A stretch of DNA of 64,000 bases from Allomuricauda sp. F6463D (GCF_023015965.1 NZ_JALKAN010000002.1:372001-436000), one strand, 5' to 3'; counted from the stretch's first letter, positions 36,116 through 45,335 are shown. Made by a program: numbers and translations. The notes: generated by a model from the letters alone, not told the origin.

Positions 36116-37330
36116 ATGAATATCAAAAAGTTAATCCGATTCGGGTTTTTCTTTCTGCTCACATGCATTCATTCCATTCATTCACAAGAAACATCACAGA
36201 CAAGTTTTGGAAAAGGATTGCTAAATATTAAAGGAAAGGATAGTACTTGGTCCATGAAAGTAGGGTTGAGAATGCAGCTTTTATCTGATTTTAGTTGGAT
36301 AGATGAAGGTCAGAACAACCTTTCAAGATCTGAACAAAACGTTTCGGTTAGGAGGGCTCGACTTAAATTCAATGGTTTTGCCTATTCTCCAAAACTTAAA
36401 TACAAAATAGAACTCGGTTTATCCAACAGGGACATGTCTGGGGGGTCTGAGTTTACCAGCAATACTCCTCGATACATTTATGACGCAGTCGTAATGTGGA
36501 ATTTTTATCAAAACTTTGAGCTTTGGTTCGGACAAACAAAGTTGCCCGGAAACATTGAACGGGTCATTTCATCAGGAGATCTACAACAAGTAGACCGCTC
36601 TATATTGAACAGCACGTTCAATATAGACAGGGACGTCGGGTTTCAATTGAGACATTATATTTACTTAAGTAATAAATTTTTGATTCGAGAAAAATTCGCT
36701 ATTTCCCAAGGAGAAGGCAGAAATGTTACTGAAGGTAATTTGGGAGGGCTTCAATATACCACTAGACTAGAATTATTGCCATTTGGGAAATTTAAGGGAG
36801 ACGGAGACTATAAAGGAGTCGACCTAAACCGAGAGCCCACTCCTAAATTAATGTTTGGAGCAACATACGACGCAAATATTGATGCCGTAAAAACGCGGAG
36901 CAATATGGGCACTTACATGTTCAATGATATCGGGTTCTATGAAACCGATATTTCTACTCTATTCTTTGATGTCATGTTTAAATATCGTGGCTTCTCATTT
37001 ATGGGAGAATTTGCCAATCGTGATGCTGACAATCCAATCGCCTTAAATTCTAACGGCACCCAAACCGGTGATGTGGTTCAGGTGGGCAAAGGACTAAACC
37101 TACAATCAGGATATCTTTTTACAAACAACTGGGAAGTATCAGCTAGGTTTACCAGTGTTAAATTGGATTACAACATTACAGGAGCGAATCCTGAAGAGCA
37201 ATATACCTTAGGTCTTTCAAAGTTTATTGTGGGCCATAAGTTAAAGGTACAGACAGATTTCAGCTACTTAAATGTGGATAACGGGTTAGACGAATTAATG
37301 TGGCGCATACAATTAGATGTACATTTTTAA
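36116..37330 (+). CDS. Phosphate-selective porin O/P family protein
   Basis: Outer-membrane porin of 404 aa with a signal peptide (about residues 1-23, ending IHSQ) and repeated amphipathic beta strands. Segments such as NVSVRRARLKFNGFAYSPKLKYKIELGLS and the terminal WRIQLDVHF fit the OprO/OprP family (PF07396), which forms anion or phosphate-selective trimers. The next gene is a PiT phosphate carrier 73 bases downstream, which strengthens a phosphate-uptake role. A palindromic site lies just before the start. Confidence 0.9.
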   Translation: MNIKKLIRFGFFFLLTCIHSIHSQETSQTSFGKGLLNIKGKDSTWSMKVGLRMQLLSDFSWIDEGQNNLSRSEQNVSVRRARLKFNGFAYSPKLKYKIELGLSNRDMSGGSEFTSNTPRYIYDAVVMWNFYQNFELWFGQTKLPGNIERVISSGDLQQVDRSILNSTFNIDRDVGFQLRHYIYLSNKFLIREKFAISQGEGRNVTEGNLGGLQYTTRLELLPFGKFKGDGDYKGVDLNREPTPKLMFGATYDANIDAVKTRSNMGTYMFNDIGFYETDISTLFFDVMFKYRGFSFMGEFANRDADNPIALNSNGTQTGDVVQVGKGLNLQSGYLFTNNWEVSARFTSVKLDYNITGANPEEQYTLGLSKFIVGHKLKVQTDFSYLNVDNGLDELMWRIQLDVHF

Positions 37331-37403
37331 ATAATAACCTTAGCATAACATAGGCAAAGGGGGTTCTGTAGATATTTGAAAAATTTTTTTTTGAACTTTA
37401 GAT

Positions 37404-39698
37404 ATGGATAACATATATTTTCTGATTTTGGTTGCTTTGGGCATTTTGGCAATAGCTGATCTTGTTGTGGGCGTAAGCAATGATGCGGTTAACTTCCTCA
37501 ACTCCGCCATAGGCTCAAAAGCAATTTCGTTCAAGACAATAATGATAGTTGCCAGTGTGGGAATTGCCTGTGGAGCTATTTTTTCAAGCGGGCTCATGGA
37601 AGTTGCAAGGAAAGGTATTTTTAATCCTGGTGAGTTTTATTTTGACGAAATCATGTTCATTTTTATGGCTGTGATGATTACGGACATTCTATTGTTGGAT
37701 TTCTTCAACACCTTGGGAATGCCTACTTCTACCACAGTTTCCATAGTTTTTAATCTTTTGGGTGCCGCAGTGGCAATGGCTATATTAAAAATTGCCAATG
37801 TGAACGGTAGCTTTTCCGATGTTGTAAATTATATCAATACCGACAAGGCGATTGAAATAATTATTGGCATACTGTCCTCTGTAATAATAGCATTCACTAT
37901 TGGTGCATTTGTGCAGTGGGTGTCCCGCCTTTTATTGTCTTACCAGTATCAGAAAAAAGCCAAATGGGTTGGGGCTGTTTTTGCAGGGGTTGCACTATCT
38001 GCCATATCCTACTTTATTTTATTAAAAGGTATAAAAGGAACTCCTATAGCTAATCAAACCTATGATTTTATTGGAAAAATAACGATTACGGAATTTTTAG
38101 AGACCGAAGTATATAAAGTAGCAGCCCTCAACTTTGCATTCTGGGCCCTCATTTCTTATTTACTCATTGAATTCGCCAAAATCAACATTTACAAGGTTAT
38201 TATTGGTGTGGGAACTTTTGCTCTTGCCTTAGCTTTTGCAGGAAACGACCTAGTCAATTTTATTGGTGTCCCCATTGCGGCATGGCAATCTTATCAAGCT
38301 TGGGCTGGCTCTGGAATTGCAGCTTCTGAATTTAGCATGGAAATCTTGGCTTCTCAGGTAGAAACTCCCACCCTTTTATTGTTTCTCTCTGGAATGATTA
38401 TGGTTGTCACACTTTGGTTATCCAAGAAAGCTAGGTATGTTGCAGAAACTGAAATAAATCTGTCCAGAGAAGGCGAGGCCAAAGAAAAGTTTCAACCCAA
38501 TTTTTTATCCAGAGGATTGGTACGGTTTTCAATAGCTCTTTCTACTTGGGTTTCCAGCGCAGTACCAACTCCCCTACAACGAAAGGTTGATAAAAGATTT
38601 GAAAAACCCACCTTGAACCTAACACAGGACAAGGTACTTCAGTTACCAGCATTTGATATGATCAGAGCTTCCGTAAACTTGATGGTCGCGGGCATTCTGA
38701 TATCTATTGCTACATCTTATAAATTACCCCTTTCAACCACCTATGTAACTTTTATGGTGGCCATGGGTACTTCTTTGGCCGATAGGGCTTGGGGAGCAGA
38801 AAGTGCCGTGTACCGTGTTGCCGGTGTACTTAACGTAATCGCAGGCTGGTTCAGTACGGCGATTATTGCATTCTTGGCCTCTGGGGTTATTCTGTCATTA
38901 ATAAGTTTTGGAAAAGGGGCTGCCATAGCCATATTGCTTTTCGCCGCTGTTCTACTTTTGGTCAGAAATTATATCTCTTACAATAAAAAGTCAAAGGAAA
39001 TCAAGGTTGAAGACCGTTTAAGAAAAGCTGAAAGCAGTTCCATTCAAGGAGTAATAGAAGAAACCGCTACCAATATTGCCAATGTGGTAAAGCGTAGTAG
39101 CAAAATCTATTCAAATTCCATAAACGGACTTGCCAAGCAAGCTTTGGACTCTTTAAAAAAGAACAAAAAGCAAGGCAAAAAACTTGCACTGGAAATAGAA
39201 GATTTAAGGGAGCACACCTTCTACTTTATAAAAAACCTTGAAGAAGCCCATATCGGTGCCAGTAATTTTTACATCAATATCATGGGGTACTTAACAGATA
39301 TGTCCCAGTCTTTGGAATATATAGGCAAGGTAAGTCATAATCATGTGCACAACAACCATAAAAAACTTAAGTACAACCAAATCAAGGAACTAAAGGAAAT
39401 TGATCTAAAGTTGGAAGAAATTTTTAATAGTACCGAAAAAGCGTTTGAAGAAAAATCCTTTGAACAAATAGGTGCCATTTTGGATTCCAAGCAAGAACTT
39501 TACGATTTGGTATCTCAAAAAATTGACCTTCAAGTTTCAAGAACAAGAACGGAGGAATCAAGCCCAAAAAACACGACACTGTACTTCTCGCTTTTGCTTG
39601 AAACCAGAGATTTAATTACCGCAATGATGAACCTATTGGAACAATACTACCGAGAACACGACAGTTCTGTTGAACCTGCCACGATAGACATAAAATAA
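37404..39698 (+). CDS. PiT-family inorganic phosphate transporter fused to PhoU-like domain
   Basis: A 764-aa inner-membrane phosphate symporter. Two inverted PiT signatures are present: SNDAVNFLNSAIGSKA near residues 25-40 and AGNDLVNFIGVPIAAW in the middle. About 12 hydrophobic helices extend to residue 530. The C-terminal part (about 540-764) is a soluble helical PhoU/DUF47-like domain with acidic and His residues (DLREHTFYFIKNLEEAHIGASNFY). In many bacteria PhoU-like DUF47 proteins are separate regulators of PiT carriers. Here the regulator is covalently joined, as in other Bacteroidota. Confidence 0.92.
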   Translation: MDNIYFLILVALGILAIADLVVGVSNDAVNFLNSAIGSKAISFKTIMIVASVGIACGAIFSSGLMEVARKGIFNPGEFYFDEIMFIFMAVMITDILLLDFFNTLGMPTSTTVSIVFNLLGAAVAMAILKIANVNGSFSDVVNYINTDKAIEIIIGILSSVIIAFTIGAFVQWVSRLLLSYQYQKKAKWVGAVFAGVALSAISYFILLKGIKGTPIANQTYDFIGKITITEFLETEVYKVAALNFAFWALISYLLIEFAKINIYKVIIGVGTFALALAFAGNDLVNFIGVPIAAWQSYQAWAGSGIAASEFSMEILASQVETPTLLLFLSGMIMVVTLWLSKKARYVAETEINLSREGEAKEKFQPNFLSRGLVRFSIALSTWVSSAVPTPLQRKVDKRFEKPTLNLTQDKVLQLPAFDMIRASVNLMVAGILISIATSYKLPLSTTYVTFMVAMGTSLADRAWGAESAVYRVAGVLNVIAGWFSTAIIAFLASGVILSLISFGKGAAIAILLFAAVLLLVRNYISYNKKSKEIKVEDRLRKAESSSIQGVIEETATNIANVVKRSSKIYSNSINGLAKQALDSLKKNKKQGKKLALEIEDLREHTFYFIKNLEEAHIGASNFYINIMGYLTDMSQSLEYIGKVSHNHVHNNHKKLKYNQIKELKEIDLKLEEIFNSTEKAFEEKSFEQIGAILDSKQELYDLVSQKIDLQVSRTRTEESSPKNTTLYFSLLLETRDLITAMMNLLEQYYREHDSSVEPATIDIK

Positions 39699-39707
39699 AA
39701 TAGTATC

Positions 39708-39739
39708 TTTCATGTCAAATAATCGCATTTGACATGAAA
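39708..39739. repeat. 13-bp perfect palindrome over the start of the DUF6503 gene
   Basis: TTTCATGTCAAAT (39708-39720) and ATTTGACATGAAA (39727-39739) are exact inverted copies 6 bases apart. The right arm contains the ATG at 39734, and the left arm overlaps TATCTTTC (39704-39711), a 7/8 -7 element. It could be an operator or an RNA hairpin hiding the start codon. Confidence 0.6.
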
Positions 39740-40450
39740 AGGTATTGCTCAATAATTTTGCTTGTTGGTTTTTTGTTTATTCCTTCACTTCAAACGCAAG
39801 CTCAATCAGCTGAAGAAGTTTTAAAAAATGCCATTGCATTTCACGACCCCAATGGAAATTGGGAGCATTTAAATACCTCTTTCAAGGTGGTTATGGAAAC
39901 CCCTAGCCGTCCCAAGCGCACCAGTATCATTGACGTGGATTTTCCTCAACAGAAATTTGTATTGACCGTGGATCAAGGTGAAAATTCATATACCTATCAA
40001 TTACATGGTACATCTTGCGAGATAACTTTGAACGGAAGCGAGGATTTTTCAGAGGAAGAAGCGGAGCAATTAAGTTTAAATTGTGAACGTGGCAATTTCA
40101 TGAAAAATTATTATACGTACTTATACGGACTTCCCATGAAGCTTAACGACCCTGGAACCCACCTTGATCCCAAAGCTCTACAAAAGACCTTTAAAGGAAA
40201 AGAATATGTGGTTTTAAAAGTCACTTACGACGCAGAGGTGGGTGAGGATACTTGGTATTTTTATTTTGACCCCACCACCTATGCCATGGAAGTTTATCAA
40301 TTTTACCACGATGAAAGCACAAATGATGGTGAATATATTCTTTTAGAAGGATTGGAAGACATCAATGGCATAAAGATGCCCAAAACAAGGGCATGGTACA
40401 TGAACAAGGATGATAAATACTTAGGAACCGATACTTTAGAAAAAGGCTGA
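39734..40450 (+). CDS. DUF6503 family exported protein
   Basis: A 238-aa protein with a signal peptide (about residues 1-24, ending near TQAQ). The N-terminal mature segment AIAFHDPNGNWEHL and METPSRPKR are typical of DUF6503 proteins of Bacteroidota, which look like LolA/lipoprotein-carrier-type beta folds and have no proven function. The C-terminal part has DTWYFYFDPTTYAMEVYQFYHDE, again a beta-rich pattern. Its start codon sits in a perfect palindrome, which is unusual among its neighbours. It ends convergently with nadD. Confidence 0.75.
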   Translation: MKRYCSIILLVGFLFIPSLQTQAQSAEEVLKNAIAFHDPNGNWEHLNTSFKVVMETPSRPKRTSIIDVDFPQQKFVLTVDQGENSYTYQLHGTSCEITLNGSEDFSEEEAEQLSLNCERGNFMKNYYTYLYGLPMKLNDPGTHLDPKALQKTFKGKEYVVLKVTYDAEVGEDTWYFYFDPTTYAMEVYQFYHDESTNDGEYILLEGLEDINGIKMPKTRAWYMNKDDKYLGTDTLEKG

Positions 40451-40471
40451 ATTGTTGAACAATAGGTTTAG

Positions 40472-41056
40472 TTACCTGTAAAAATTCATCTCATCCATAT
40501 ATTTCCAAACGGAATAAGGGAGCATTGGACGAATATTTTTTCCCGCTTTATGTGATTTACGGATAAATGTTGATGAAATCTCCATAATTGGGGCGTCTAC
40601 CTTGGTTATTTTTGGATGACCCTCAAATTGATGCACTATATCCATATGCGAAATCCTTGGGTACACATGTATAGCGTACTGTTCCAAAATGGTTTCGTAA
40701 TTTTTCCATTTATGGAAACTCTTTAAGTTATCCTCCCCCATTATCAGCGAAAATTGGTGGTCTTTTCCATACTTTTCATCTAAATGTGCCAATGTATTGG
40801 TGGTGTAGTTAGGTTGAGGCAGGTCAAACTCTATTTTACTGGGTTTTAACTTTGGATAATCCTGAACCGCTTCGAAAACCATTTGATAACGATGGTTGTT
40901 GTCCAAAAGTGATTGCTTCACCTTAAAAGGACTTTGCGGTGTAATAACGAACCAAACCTCAGTTAGATCGGAAAACTCCGCCATATGGTTCGCTATTACC
41001 AAATGGCCTATATGTATTGGGTTAAAGGTCCCAAAAAAGAGCCCTACCTTTTTCAT
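40472..41056 (-). CDS. nadD: Nicotinate-nucleotide adenylyltransferase
   Basis: A 194-aa nucleotidyltransferase making deamido-NAD from NaMN and ATP. The GTFNPIHIGH motif at residues 9-18 supplies the HxGH ATP site. The second motif is near the C terminus (EISSTFIRKS, the ISSTxIR signature). It is the last gene of the yicC-gmk-nadD operon, 3 bases after gmk, an arrangement common in Flavobacteriaceae. Confidence 0.95.
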   Translation of the reverse strand: MKKVGLFFGTFNPIHIGHLVIANHMAEFSDLTEVWFVITPQSPFKVKQSLLDNNHRYQMVFEAVQDYPKLKPSKIEFDLPQPNYTTNTLAHLDEKYGKDHQFSLIMGEDNLKSFHKWKNYETILEQYAIHVYPRISHMDIVHQFEGHPKITKVDAPIMEISSTFIRKSHKAGKNIRPMLPYSVWKYMDEMNFYR

Positions 41057-41059
41057 ATT

Positions 41060-41659
41060 CTACTGTTCTTTAGAATCAGGAATTTCGGCACCCACAAACT
41101 TTGCAACCAACTTATGGGCTTCATTCAAAGCAACATCCAGATCGTAGTTTTTAATGATTTTATCAAACTGGGGAGCCGTGGCCAATTCTACGGATGCTTT
41201 TGCAATCCGCATATTTATTTTATCATCGCTTTCGGTACTACGCTTTTTTAGTCTGATCTTTAGTTCATCAACACTGGGCGGCTTTACAAAAACGGCCAAT
41301 GTTTTTTCTGGAAACTTCTTTTTGATCCGAAGTCCGCCTGATACATCAATATCAAAAATCACATTTTTACCTTCTGCCCACAACCGTTCCACCTCAGTTT
41401 TCAGCGTACCATAAAAATTATCGCGGTACACTTCCTCCCATTCTAAAAAATCACCGTCTTTTATGTGTCTTTTAAATTGTGAGACCGACATAAAATAATA
41501 ATTGACCCCATTTTTTTCTTTTCCTCTTCGAGGACGTGAGGTTGCCGATATGGAAAACGCCAAATTCAATTCCGGTTGATCTAATAAATGTTTTACTATA
41601 GTGGTTTTTCCACTCCCTGAAGGAGCTGAAAAAATAATAAGTTTACCACCTTCCGTCAT
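41060..41659 (-). CDS. gmk: Guanylate kinase
   Basis: A 199-aa kinase converting GMP to GDP. The P-loop SGSGKTT is at residues 14-20. The GMP-binding region has TSRPRRGKEKNGVNYYF, and the lid contains RLKKRSTESDDKINMRI. Length is normal. It overlaps yicC by 4 bp and lies 3 bases before nadD, so the three are translated in tight sequence. Confidence 0.96.
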   Translation of the reverse strand: MTEGGKLIIFSAPSGSGKTTIVKHLLDQPELNLAFSISATSRPRRGKEKNGVNYYFMSVSQFKRHIKDGDFLEWEEVYRDNFYGTLKTEVERLWAEGKNVIFDIDVSGGLRIKKKFPEKTLAVFVKPPSVDELKIRLKKRSTESDDKINMRIAKASVELATAPQFDKIIKNYDLDVALNEAHKLVAKFVGAEIPDSKEQ

Positions 41660-42513
41660 AGCACATTGAGCATTTGTTCCTTAATTTTTTCCAATTCGTC
41701 CTTCATCTGTACCACCAATTGCTGCATTGGGGCATAATTGGCCTTGGAACCAATGGTGTTGATCTCTCTTCCAATTTCTTGGGAAATGAACCCTAACTTT
41801 TTTCCATTGGAATCTTTGGAGTTCATGGTGGTTTCGAAATATTGTAAATGGTTGGCCAAACGAACCTTCTCTTCGGTAATGTCGTATTTCTCGAGATAGT
41901 AGATCAACTCTTGTTCGAACCTATTAGCATCGAGGTCTACTTTAAGATCGGCAACAGCTTTCTCCAATCGTTCCCTAACCGTTGCCAAACGTTCGGGATC
42001 CATTGCTTTTACTGCTTCCAAAAGATCGTTTAAACTCTTGACTCTCATAGCAAAATCCTGCTCTAGCATTTTTCCTTCCTCATTACGGAACTCCACTATT
42101 TTGGAAAGTGCTTTGTCCAAAGCTTCGGTTATGGCCGTATATTCCTCTTCGTCAATATCGTCTTTGTCGGTTTTAAGGGTGTCCGGCATCCGCAAAGCCA
42201 TCTCCAATAACTTTACATCTTCCCCTTGAACAATATCCGCCAATTGCTCCATATAATTCTTTACCACACCTTTATTGACCTCGGCCGTGGTTTCCTCCCC
42301 CGTAATTTCAACATAAAGGTTAAAGTCCACTTTGCCCCTGTCCAAAGCACTGGCTATTATTTTTCGAAGCTCCAGCTCCTTTTCCCTATAAAATTGTGGA
42401 AGTCTAGCATTGATATCCAAGTTTTTGCTGTTGAGCGATTTTAGCTCAATCGTAATTTTTTTAGAAGGAAGCTGAACTACGTGCTTCCCAAAGCCTGTCA
42501 TGGATTGAATCAT
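41656..42513 (-). CDS. YicC/YloC family endoribonuclease
   Basis: A 285-aa protein starting at ATG 42513 (MIQSMTGFGKHVVQ). MTGFG is the classic N-terminal signature, and the C-terminal DUF1732 part has GKKLGFISQEIGREINTIGSKAN. YicC proteins act as endoribonucleases in small-RNA decay. A longer frame to 42591 is rejected because a -7 promoter box (42534-42541) lies inside it and the extension lacks similarity to the family start. First gene of the operon with gmk and nadD. Confidence 0.93.
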   Translation of the reverse strand: MIQSMTGFGKHVVQLPSKKITIELKSLNSKNLDINARLPQFYREKELELRKIIASALDRGKVDFNLYVEITGEETTAEVNKGVVKNYMEQLADIVQGEDVKLLEMALRMPDTLKTDKDDIDEEEYTAITEALDKALSKIVEFRNEEGKMLEQDFAMRVKSLNDLLEAVKAMDPERLATVRERLEKAVADLKVDLDANRFEQELIYYLEKYDITEEKVRLANHLQYFETTMNSKDSNGKKLGFISQEIGREINTIGSKANYAPMQQLVVQMKDELEKIKEQMLNVL

Positions 42514-42533
42514 ATATATATGATAATTTTTGC

Positions 42534-42541
42534 CAAAGGTA
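42534..42541 (-). promoter_or_regulatory. -7 element TACCTTTG for yicC-gmk-nadD
   Basis: Perfect TAnnTTTG on the minus strand, 20 bases before the ATG at 42513. It supports the shorter yicC start. No -33 TTG at the expected spacing. Confidence 0.45.
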
Positions 42542-42772
42542 ACCAAAATAGGTTTTGGCCTTTGGGGATTTATATTGCGGCATGGGTGCAAAATACTGAT
42601 TCAGCTCTCCCTGATCGATATATTTCTACATTTATCTTTTTATTACTCCCATGATTCTGATGCTTAAGAGGGTACGGAGTTATGGTTTTTTGACACTACT
42701 ACTAAACTTTAGTTTGTGTCATATAGAACCGTATGCCTTAACCAAGATTAAAATACCTCTCTAATTTAAACG

Positions 42773-43516
42773 TTACAATTCTTTTATTTTGATATTTCTG
42801 AAGGATACTACATCACCATGGTCTTGCAATCCGATCTTTCCTGTTTTGAACACACCAAAACCTTCCCATTCTGCAAATTTTGAATGGGCCACCAAATCAT
42901 CCCACTCAGAGCCATGTAATGGAAATGCAACAATTTTGGTGCCGTTCATCACCACATGTCCTTGGTTGGCCTTATGATCGATCATCAATTCAATGGCATT
43001 CCATTCGCCTGCCCCCTTAACGGTATTGGCCGCTGGTGGCACAATATCATACAGTGCCCCGGCCAAACGATCTTCTCCATTTTGTGCATCGGGATGTCCA
43101 TCATTGTCCAATACCTGTATTTCTGGACCCGTTAAATACGGTTGTCCATACTTTTCGTCTTCTTTGACACTCCAAAAAATACCACTATTGCCCGCTTCGG
43201 ATATCTTCCACTCCAACGTAAGTACAAAGTCGGTAAATTCCCTGTCAGTAACCAAATTATAAGAAACACCCTCTTCCCTATTTTCCGGCGGATAGAAAAT
43301 CATTGTACCGTCTTCCAGTTTCCAGGGCTCTACAACTTCACCACCGTTGTACATGTGCCAACCATCAAAAGTGGTTCCATCGAACAATACAATCCAGTCG
43401 GATTCCTTTGTCTCTGTCATTTCAATCTCTTCTTTTATCTCCTCTTTACTTTCTTTTGGTTTTTCCTTACAGGCAAAAGTCATGGCCAATGCCAAGAACA
43501 GCGTTATTTTTCTCAT
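42773..43516 (-). CDS. DUF1080 / 3-keto-disaccharide hydrolase family lipoprotein
   Basis: A 247-aa exported lipoprotein: signal peptide with lipobox Cys16 (ALAMTFAC), a charged Glu/Lys linker, then a concanavalin-like beta-sandwich domain of PF06439. Family marks are WIVLFDGTTFDGWHMYNGG, LTLEWKISEAGNSGIFW and the C-terminal GKIGLQDHGDVVSFRNIKIKEL. Some members cleave 3-keto-glycosides. It overlaps the sugar isomerase gene by 4 bp. With the nearby GMC and Gfo/Idh/MocA dehydrogenases this suggests periplasmic hydrolysis of a 3-oxidised glycoside, which is inference. Confidence 0.9.
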   Translation of the reverse strand: MRKITLFLALAMTFACKEKPKESKEEIKEEIEMTETKESDWIVLFDGTTFDGWHMYNGGEVVEPWKLEDGTMIFYPPENREEGVSYNLVTDREFTDFVLTLEWKISEAGNSGIFWSVKEDEKYGQPYLTGPEIQVLDNDGHPDAQNGEDRLAGALYDIVPPAANTVKGAGEWNAIELMIDHKANQGHVVMNGTKIVAFPLHGSEWDDLVAHSKFAEWEGFGVFKTGKIGLQDHGDVVSFRNIKIKEL

Positions 43517-44565
43517 AATCCCAAAATATTTTTTAGTTTTTGTTCGTCTACATCACCTCCAGCAAAATCGTCGAAGGTTTTTGTGGTTGCCTCAATGATA
43601 TGGTCTTGTATAAATTTAGCTCCCTCACGTGCTCCTTGTTCCGGACTTTTAATGCAGCATTCCCATTCCATCACCGCCCAGACATCGCAACCGTATTGGG
43701 TCAATTTTGAGAAAATGGTCTTAAAATCGATTTGACCATCTCCTAAGGAACGGTATCGGCCGGCCCTATCACCCCAATCGTTATACCCTCCAAACGCCCC
43801 TTTTTTGCCTGTTGGGTTAAACTCAGAATCCTTTACATGGAAAGATTTAATAAACTCATGATAGAAATCGATGTACTCAATATAATCCAGTTGTTGCAGT
43901 ACAAAGTGGCTTGGATCGTATAGAATATTAACCCGTTTGTGATTGCCGGTAGCTTCCAAAAAACGTTCAAATGTATCCCCATCGTGTAAATCCTCCCCTG
44001 GATGGATTTCATAACAAACATCGACGCCTTCTTCATCAAAGTGATTTAGGATGGGCATCCATCGTTTGGCCAATTCTTCAAAGCCCATTTCTACAAGCCC
44101 ATCTGGTCTTTGTGGCCATGGGTGCATGGTATGCCACAAAAGTGAGCCGGAAAAAGTTGCGTGGGCATTTAGTCCCAACCTTCGACTGGCCGTTGCCGCT
44201 TTTTTTACCTGATCTACAGCCCATTTGGTTCGTTCCTTGGGCTTGCCCTTTAGGGCACCTGGCGCAAAATTATCAAACATAATATCATAGGCGGGGTGTA
44301 CAGCAACCAATTGTCCCTGTAAATGTGTGGACAATTCAGTAATTTCCAATCCGTAGGAATTGATTTTACCTTTGAGTTCGTCGCAGTAATCTTGACTCTC
44401 TGCAGCTTTGTCCAAATCGATCAAGAAAGATTCTGTTGTTGGTATCTGAATCCCTTTGTAACCAAGGTCGGAGGCCCATCTGCATATACCATCCAAAGTA
44501 TTAAATGGTGGTTGGCTATCAACAAATTGCGCCAAAAATACGGCCGGTCCTTTTATTGTTTTCAT
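43513..44565 (-). CDS. Sugar phosphate isomerase/epimerase (AP-endonuclease-2 TIM barrel)
   Basis: A 350-aa cytoplasmic TIM-barrel protein of the xylose-isomerase-like family. Metal-site patterns include CYEIHPGEDLHDGDTFERFL and NILYDPSHFVLQQLDYIEYI, with a later Glu in WAVMEWECC. There is no signal peptide. These enzymes interconvert keto and aldo sugars or inososes; the substrate here is unknown. It is the first gene of a pair with the DUF1080 lipoprotein (4-bp overlap), which argues that it works on a product of that enzyme. Confidence 0.9.
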   Translation of the reverse strand: MKTIKGPAVFLAQFVDSQPPFNTLDGICRWASDLGYKGIQIPTTESFLIDLDKAAESQDYCDELKGKINSYGLEITELSTHLQGQLVAVHPAYDIMFDNFAPGALKGKPKERTKWAVDQVKKAATASRRLGLNAHATFSGSLLWHTMHPWPQRPDGLVEMGFEELAKRWMPILNHFDEEGVDVCYEIHPGEDLHDGDTFERFLEATGNHKRVNILYDPSHFVLQQLDYIEYIDFYHEFIKSFHVKDSEFNPTGKKGAFGGYNDWGDRAGRYRSLGDGQIDFKTIFSKLTQYGCDVWAVMEWECCIKSPEQGAREGAKFIQDHIIEATTKTFDDFAGGDVDEQKLKNILGL

Positions 44566-44724
44566 TTAATTTGATTTTAAGGAATTTATAAATCCATACC
44601 TAATTAGGATTTATCTTCTATATTTAAGAAAAAAACTATGTTATTTTTACACCGTCTGTAGCAAAACATAAATATAGGAATTCAACAACAATTAAAACAA
44701 CTTACCGTTTTTTAAATACTACTT

Positions 44725-45189
44725 ATGGAAAACGCTTCTGCCCGTAATCTTTGGGGCGACTTTTTGGATGCCCATTTGGAGTTTGCTTCCGAGGATGCAC
44801 CCAAAGTGATTCGTTTTTATGACAATGAAATAGATGCCAACCGCAGTGCAGATTTGACTTGTAAAGAAACCAAAAGGGCAACAACACATTCCTTAAAAGG
44901 AATGCAGCTCCGTAATGAGCCATTGCCCAAAATTGGAGATTTTTATGTGGTAACCGACTGGGAGGGCAATGCCTTGTGCATAATACGTACCACTGCCGTA
45001 AAACTGCTACCTTATTTTAGTGTAAGGGAAGAACATGCACGCCTTGAGGGTGAAGGCGATAAAAGTTTGGACTATTGGAAAAAAGCGCATTGGGATCAAT
45101 TTGCACAAGAGCTTACTCAATTTGGCAAAACACCAAAGGAAAGTATGATCGTGGTTTTTGAGGAGTTTGAAATGCTCTATAAAAAATAA
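44725..45189 (+). CDS. ASCH domain protein
   Basis: A 154-aa soluble protein with an ASCH domain, a beta-barrel fold related to PUA and proposed to bind RNA or modified nucleosides. The visible pattern is LWGDFLDAHLEF, then KATTHSL-like (KRATTHSLKG), PKIGDFYVVTDWEGNALCIIRTTAVKLLPYFSV and a C-terminal YWKKAHWDQFAQEL, which fits the family. Some ASCH proteins hydrolyse N4-acetylcytidine. It sits inside the sugar-oxidation block on the opposite strand and is probably unrelated to it. Confidence 0.88.
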   Translation: MENASARNLWGDFLDAHLEFASEDAPKVIRFYDNEIDANRSADLTCKETKRATTHSLKGMQLRNEPLPKIGDFYVVTDWEGNALCIIRTTAVKLLPYFSVREEHARLEGEGDKSLDYWKKAHWDQFAQELTQFGKTPKESMIVVFEEFEMLYKK

Positions 45190-45191
45190 TA

Positions 45192-45307
45192 GCTGCTCGA
45201 AAAGGGTTCGTCAACCTGAACTTACTTCAGGTACTCATACTCCATATTTGAATAAATGAGGTTCTGAAATAAATCTAGAATAAGCCTTTTATACCTTTTC
45301 AAGCAGC
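45192..45307. repeat. Palindromic intergenic element between convergent genes
   Basis: GCTGCTCGAAAAGG (45192-45205) and CCTTTTCAAGCAGC (45294-45307) are inverted copies with one mismatch, 88 bases apart. An inner hairpin CCTGAA-CTTAC-TTCAGG lies at about 45215-45231. The layout suggests a dispersed palindromic repeat or a bidirectional 3' structure for the ASCH and oxidoreductase genes. Confidence 0.5.
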
Positions 45308-45335
45308 CATCAATAATACTTAAAATTGATGTGGA

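Noticed and set aside
42691..42721. Imperfect palindrome TGACAC...GTGTCA with inner AAACT/AGTTT
   Set aside because: It has a 7-base bulge, no T run on either strand downstream of the stem, and no clear gene to serve; considered too weak to list as a terminator.
43142..43735. 197-codon plus-strand frame
   Set aside because: It spans the reverse strand of the DUF1080 and isomerase genes, both clearly coding, and shows no protein family features.
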